Shown: positions 4,781-5,094 of the stretch, in pieces
Layout of the letters: each line of letters opens with the position of its first letter
Numbering within the stretch: position 1 is the first letter of the stretch
DNA from: Pseudomonadota bacterium
Lineage (GTDB): Bacteria > Pseudomonadota > Alphaproteobacteria > Rhodospirillales > 2-02-FULL-58-16
Length of the DNA stretch: 5,094 nt
Assembly (NCBI GenBank): GCA_022572335.1
Contig: JACZWD010000184.1
Coordinates: 1-5,094, forward strand
Direction: 5' to 3'
The notes under the pieces: model-generated
What the model was told of the DNA's origin: nothing
Database searches by the model: none
Seen by the model: only the letters and a program-made list of their open reading frames with translations
Position numbers and translations under genes: made by a program

Positions 4781-5094
4781 TTGCGTTCCTTCACGCTTAA
4801 GGTTCTCTTGTTTCCTTTATTTGCCGGCGTTTTGACGGCGCTTCCGGCCGCGGCCCAGGAGGACCCGGCCCGTACCGTCATCCAACGGTTTCAGCAAAGC
4901 CTGCTGGCCGTCATGAAGGAAGCGGAAAGTCTCGGCGTGACGGGCCGCTACCAGAGGTTGCAGCCCATAATCGAAGAGGCCTTTCACTTGCCCCTGATGA
5001 TCCGCGTCGCCACCGGCTCCTTTTGGAAAAAAGCGGACGAGGAGCAGCGGTCCCGGCTCGTCGCCGCCTTCCAGCGCTTGAGCGTCAGCACCTA
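4781..5094 (+). CDS. mlaC: Second MlaC/Ttg2D-type lipid carrier, cut by window end
   Basis: A paralogue of the preceding gene; 104 codons are present and the rest lies beyond the window. The TTG start gives a clean signal peptide, (M)RSFTLKVLLFPLFAGVL then TALPAAAQ before Glu27. The mature part has RFQQSLLAVMKEAESLGV, GRYQRLQ, FHLPLMIRVATGSFWKK and QRSRLVAAFQRLSVST, aligned without gaps to the first MlaC (47 identical of 70 compared by hand). Function should match: a periplasmic phospholipid carrier of the Mla system. It is probably co-transcribed with the first gene. Whether the missing C-terminal half is intact cannot be seen. The non-ATG start, with an out-of-frame ATG five bases upstream, may lower or tune expression; a sequencing error is a less likely explanation because the TTG frame already gives a full signal peptide. 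Confidence 0.9.
   Translation, partial: MRSFTLKVLLFPLFAGVLTALPAAAQEDPARTVIQRFQQSLLAVMKEAESLGVTGRYQRLQPIIEEAFHLPLMIRVATGSFWKKADEEQRSRLVAAFQRLSVST

Overview
The window looks like chromosomal DNA of a GC-rich alphaproteobacterium, probably of the Rhodospirillales type. This is inferred from the alphaproteobacterial look of RpoH, the Mla-type lipid transport proteins, the strong G/C bias at third codon positions, and GC-rich extragenic palindromes at the left end. No mobile element, tRNA, rRNA or CRISPR array is visible, and I see no clearly new multi-gene system. The most unusual feature is the structured leader of the heat-shock sigma factor gene.

Layout, left to right. Bases 1-405 hold no intact gene. 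They contain a GC-rich tandem duplication of about 61 bp able to form hairpins (46-168) and a short coding-like C-terminal remnant on the plus strand (about 269-364). rpoH (406-1284, minus) encodes sigma-32. Its 410-bp upstream region carries a heat-shock-type promoter candidate, a 22-codon GTG-started leader ORF whose stop overlaps the rpoH start (ATGA), a GNRA-capped hairpin over that ORF's ribosome binding site, and a distal segment complementary to the rpoH Shine-Dalgarno. An orphan RimK-like ATP-grasp ligase follows (1695-2630, minus), driven from an AT-rich island.

The right half is devoted to outer-membrane lipid asymmetry. mlaA (2847-3845, minus) is divergent from two tandem mlaC-type periplasmic lipid carriers (4128-4742, and 4781 running off the window, both plus). 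MlaA would take mislocalised phospholipid from the outer leaflet and MlaC would shuttle it through the periplasm to an inner-membrane MlaFEDB transporter, which is not in this window. The MlaA has no lipobox cysteine and carries a duplicated 26-residue segment just after the signal peptide. The two MlaC proteins are about 67% identical over the 70 residues compared (47/70, hand count), so they look like a recent duplication.

Regulation is read only from sequence. The minus-strand genes rpoH, the ATP-grasp gene and mlaA each have their own intergenic region and are probably separate transcripts. The two mlaC genes are 38 bp apart and probably form one operon.
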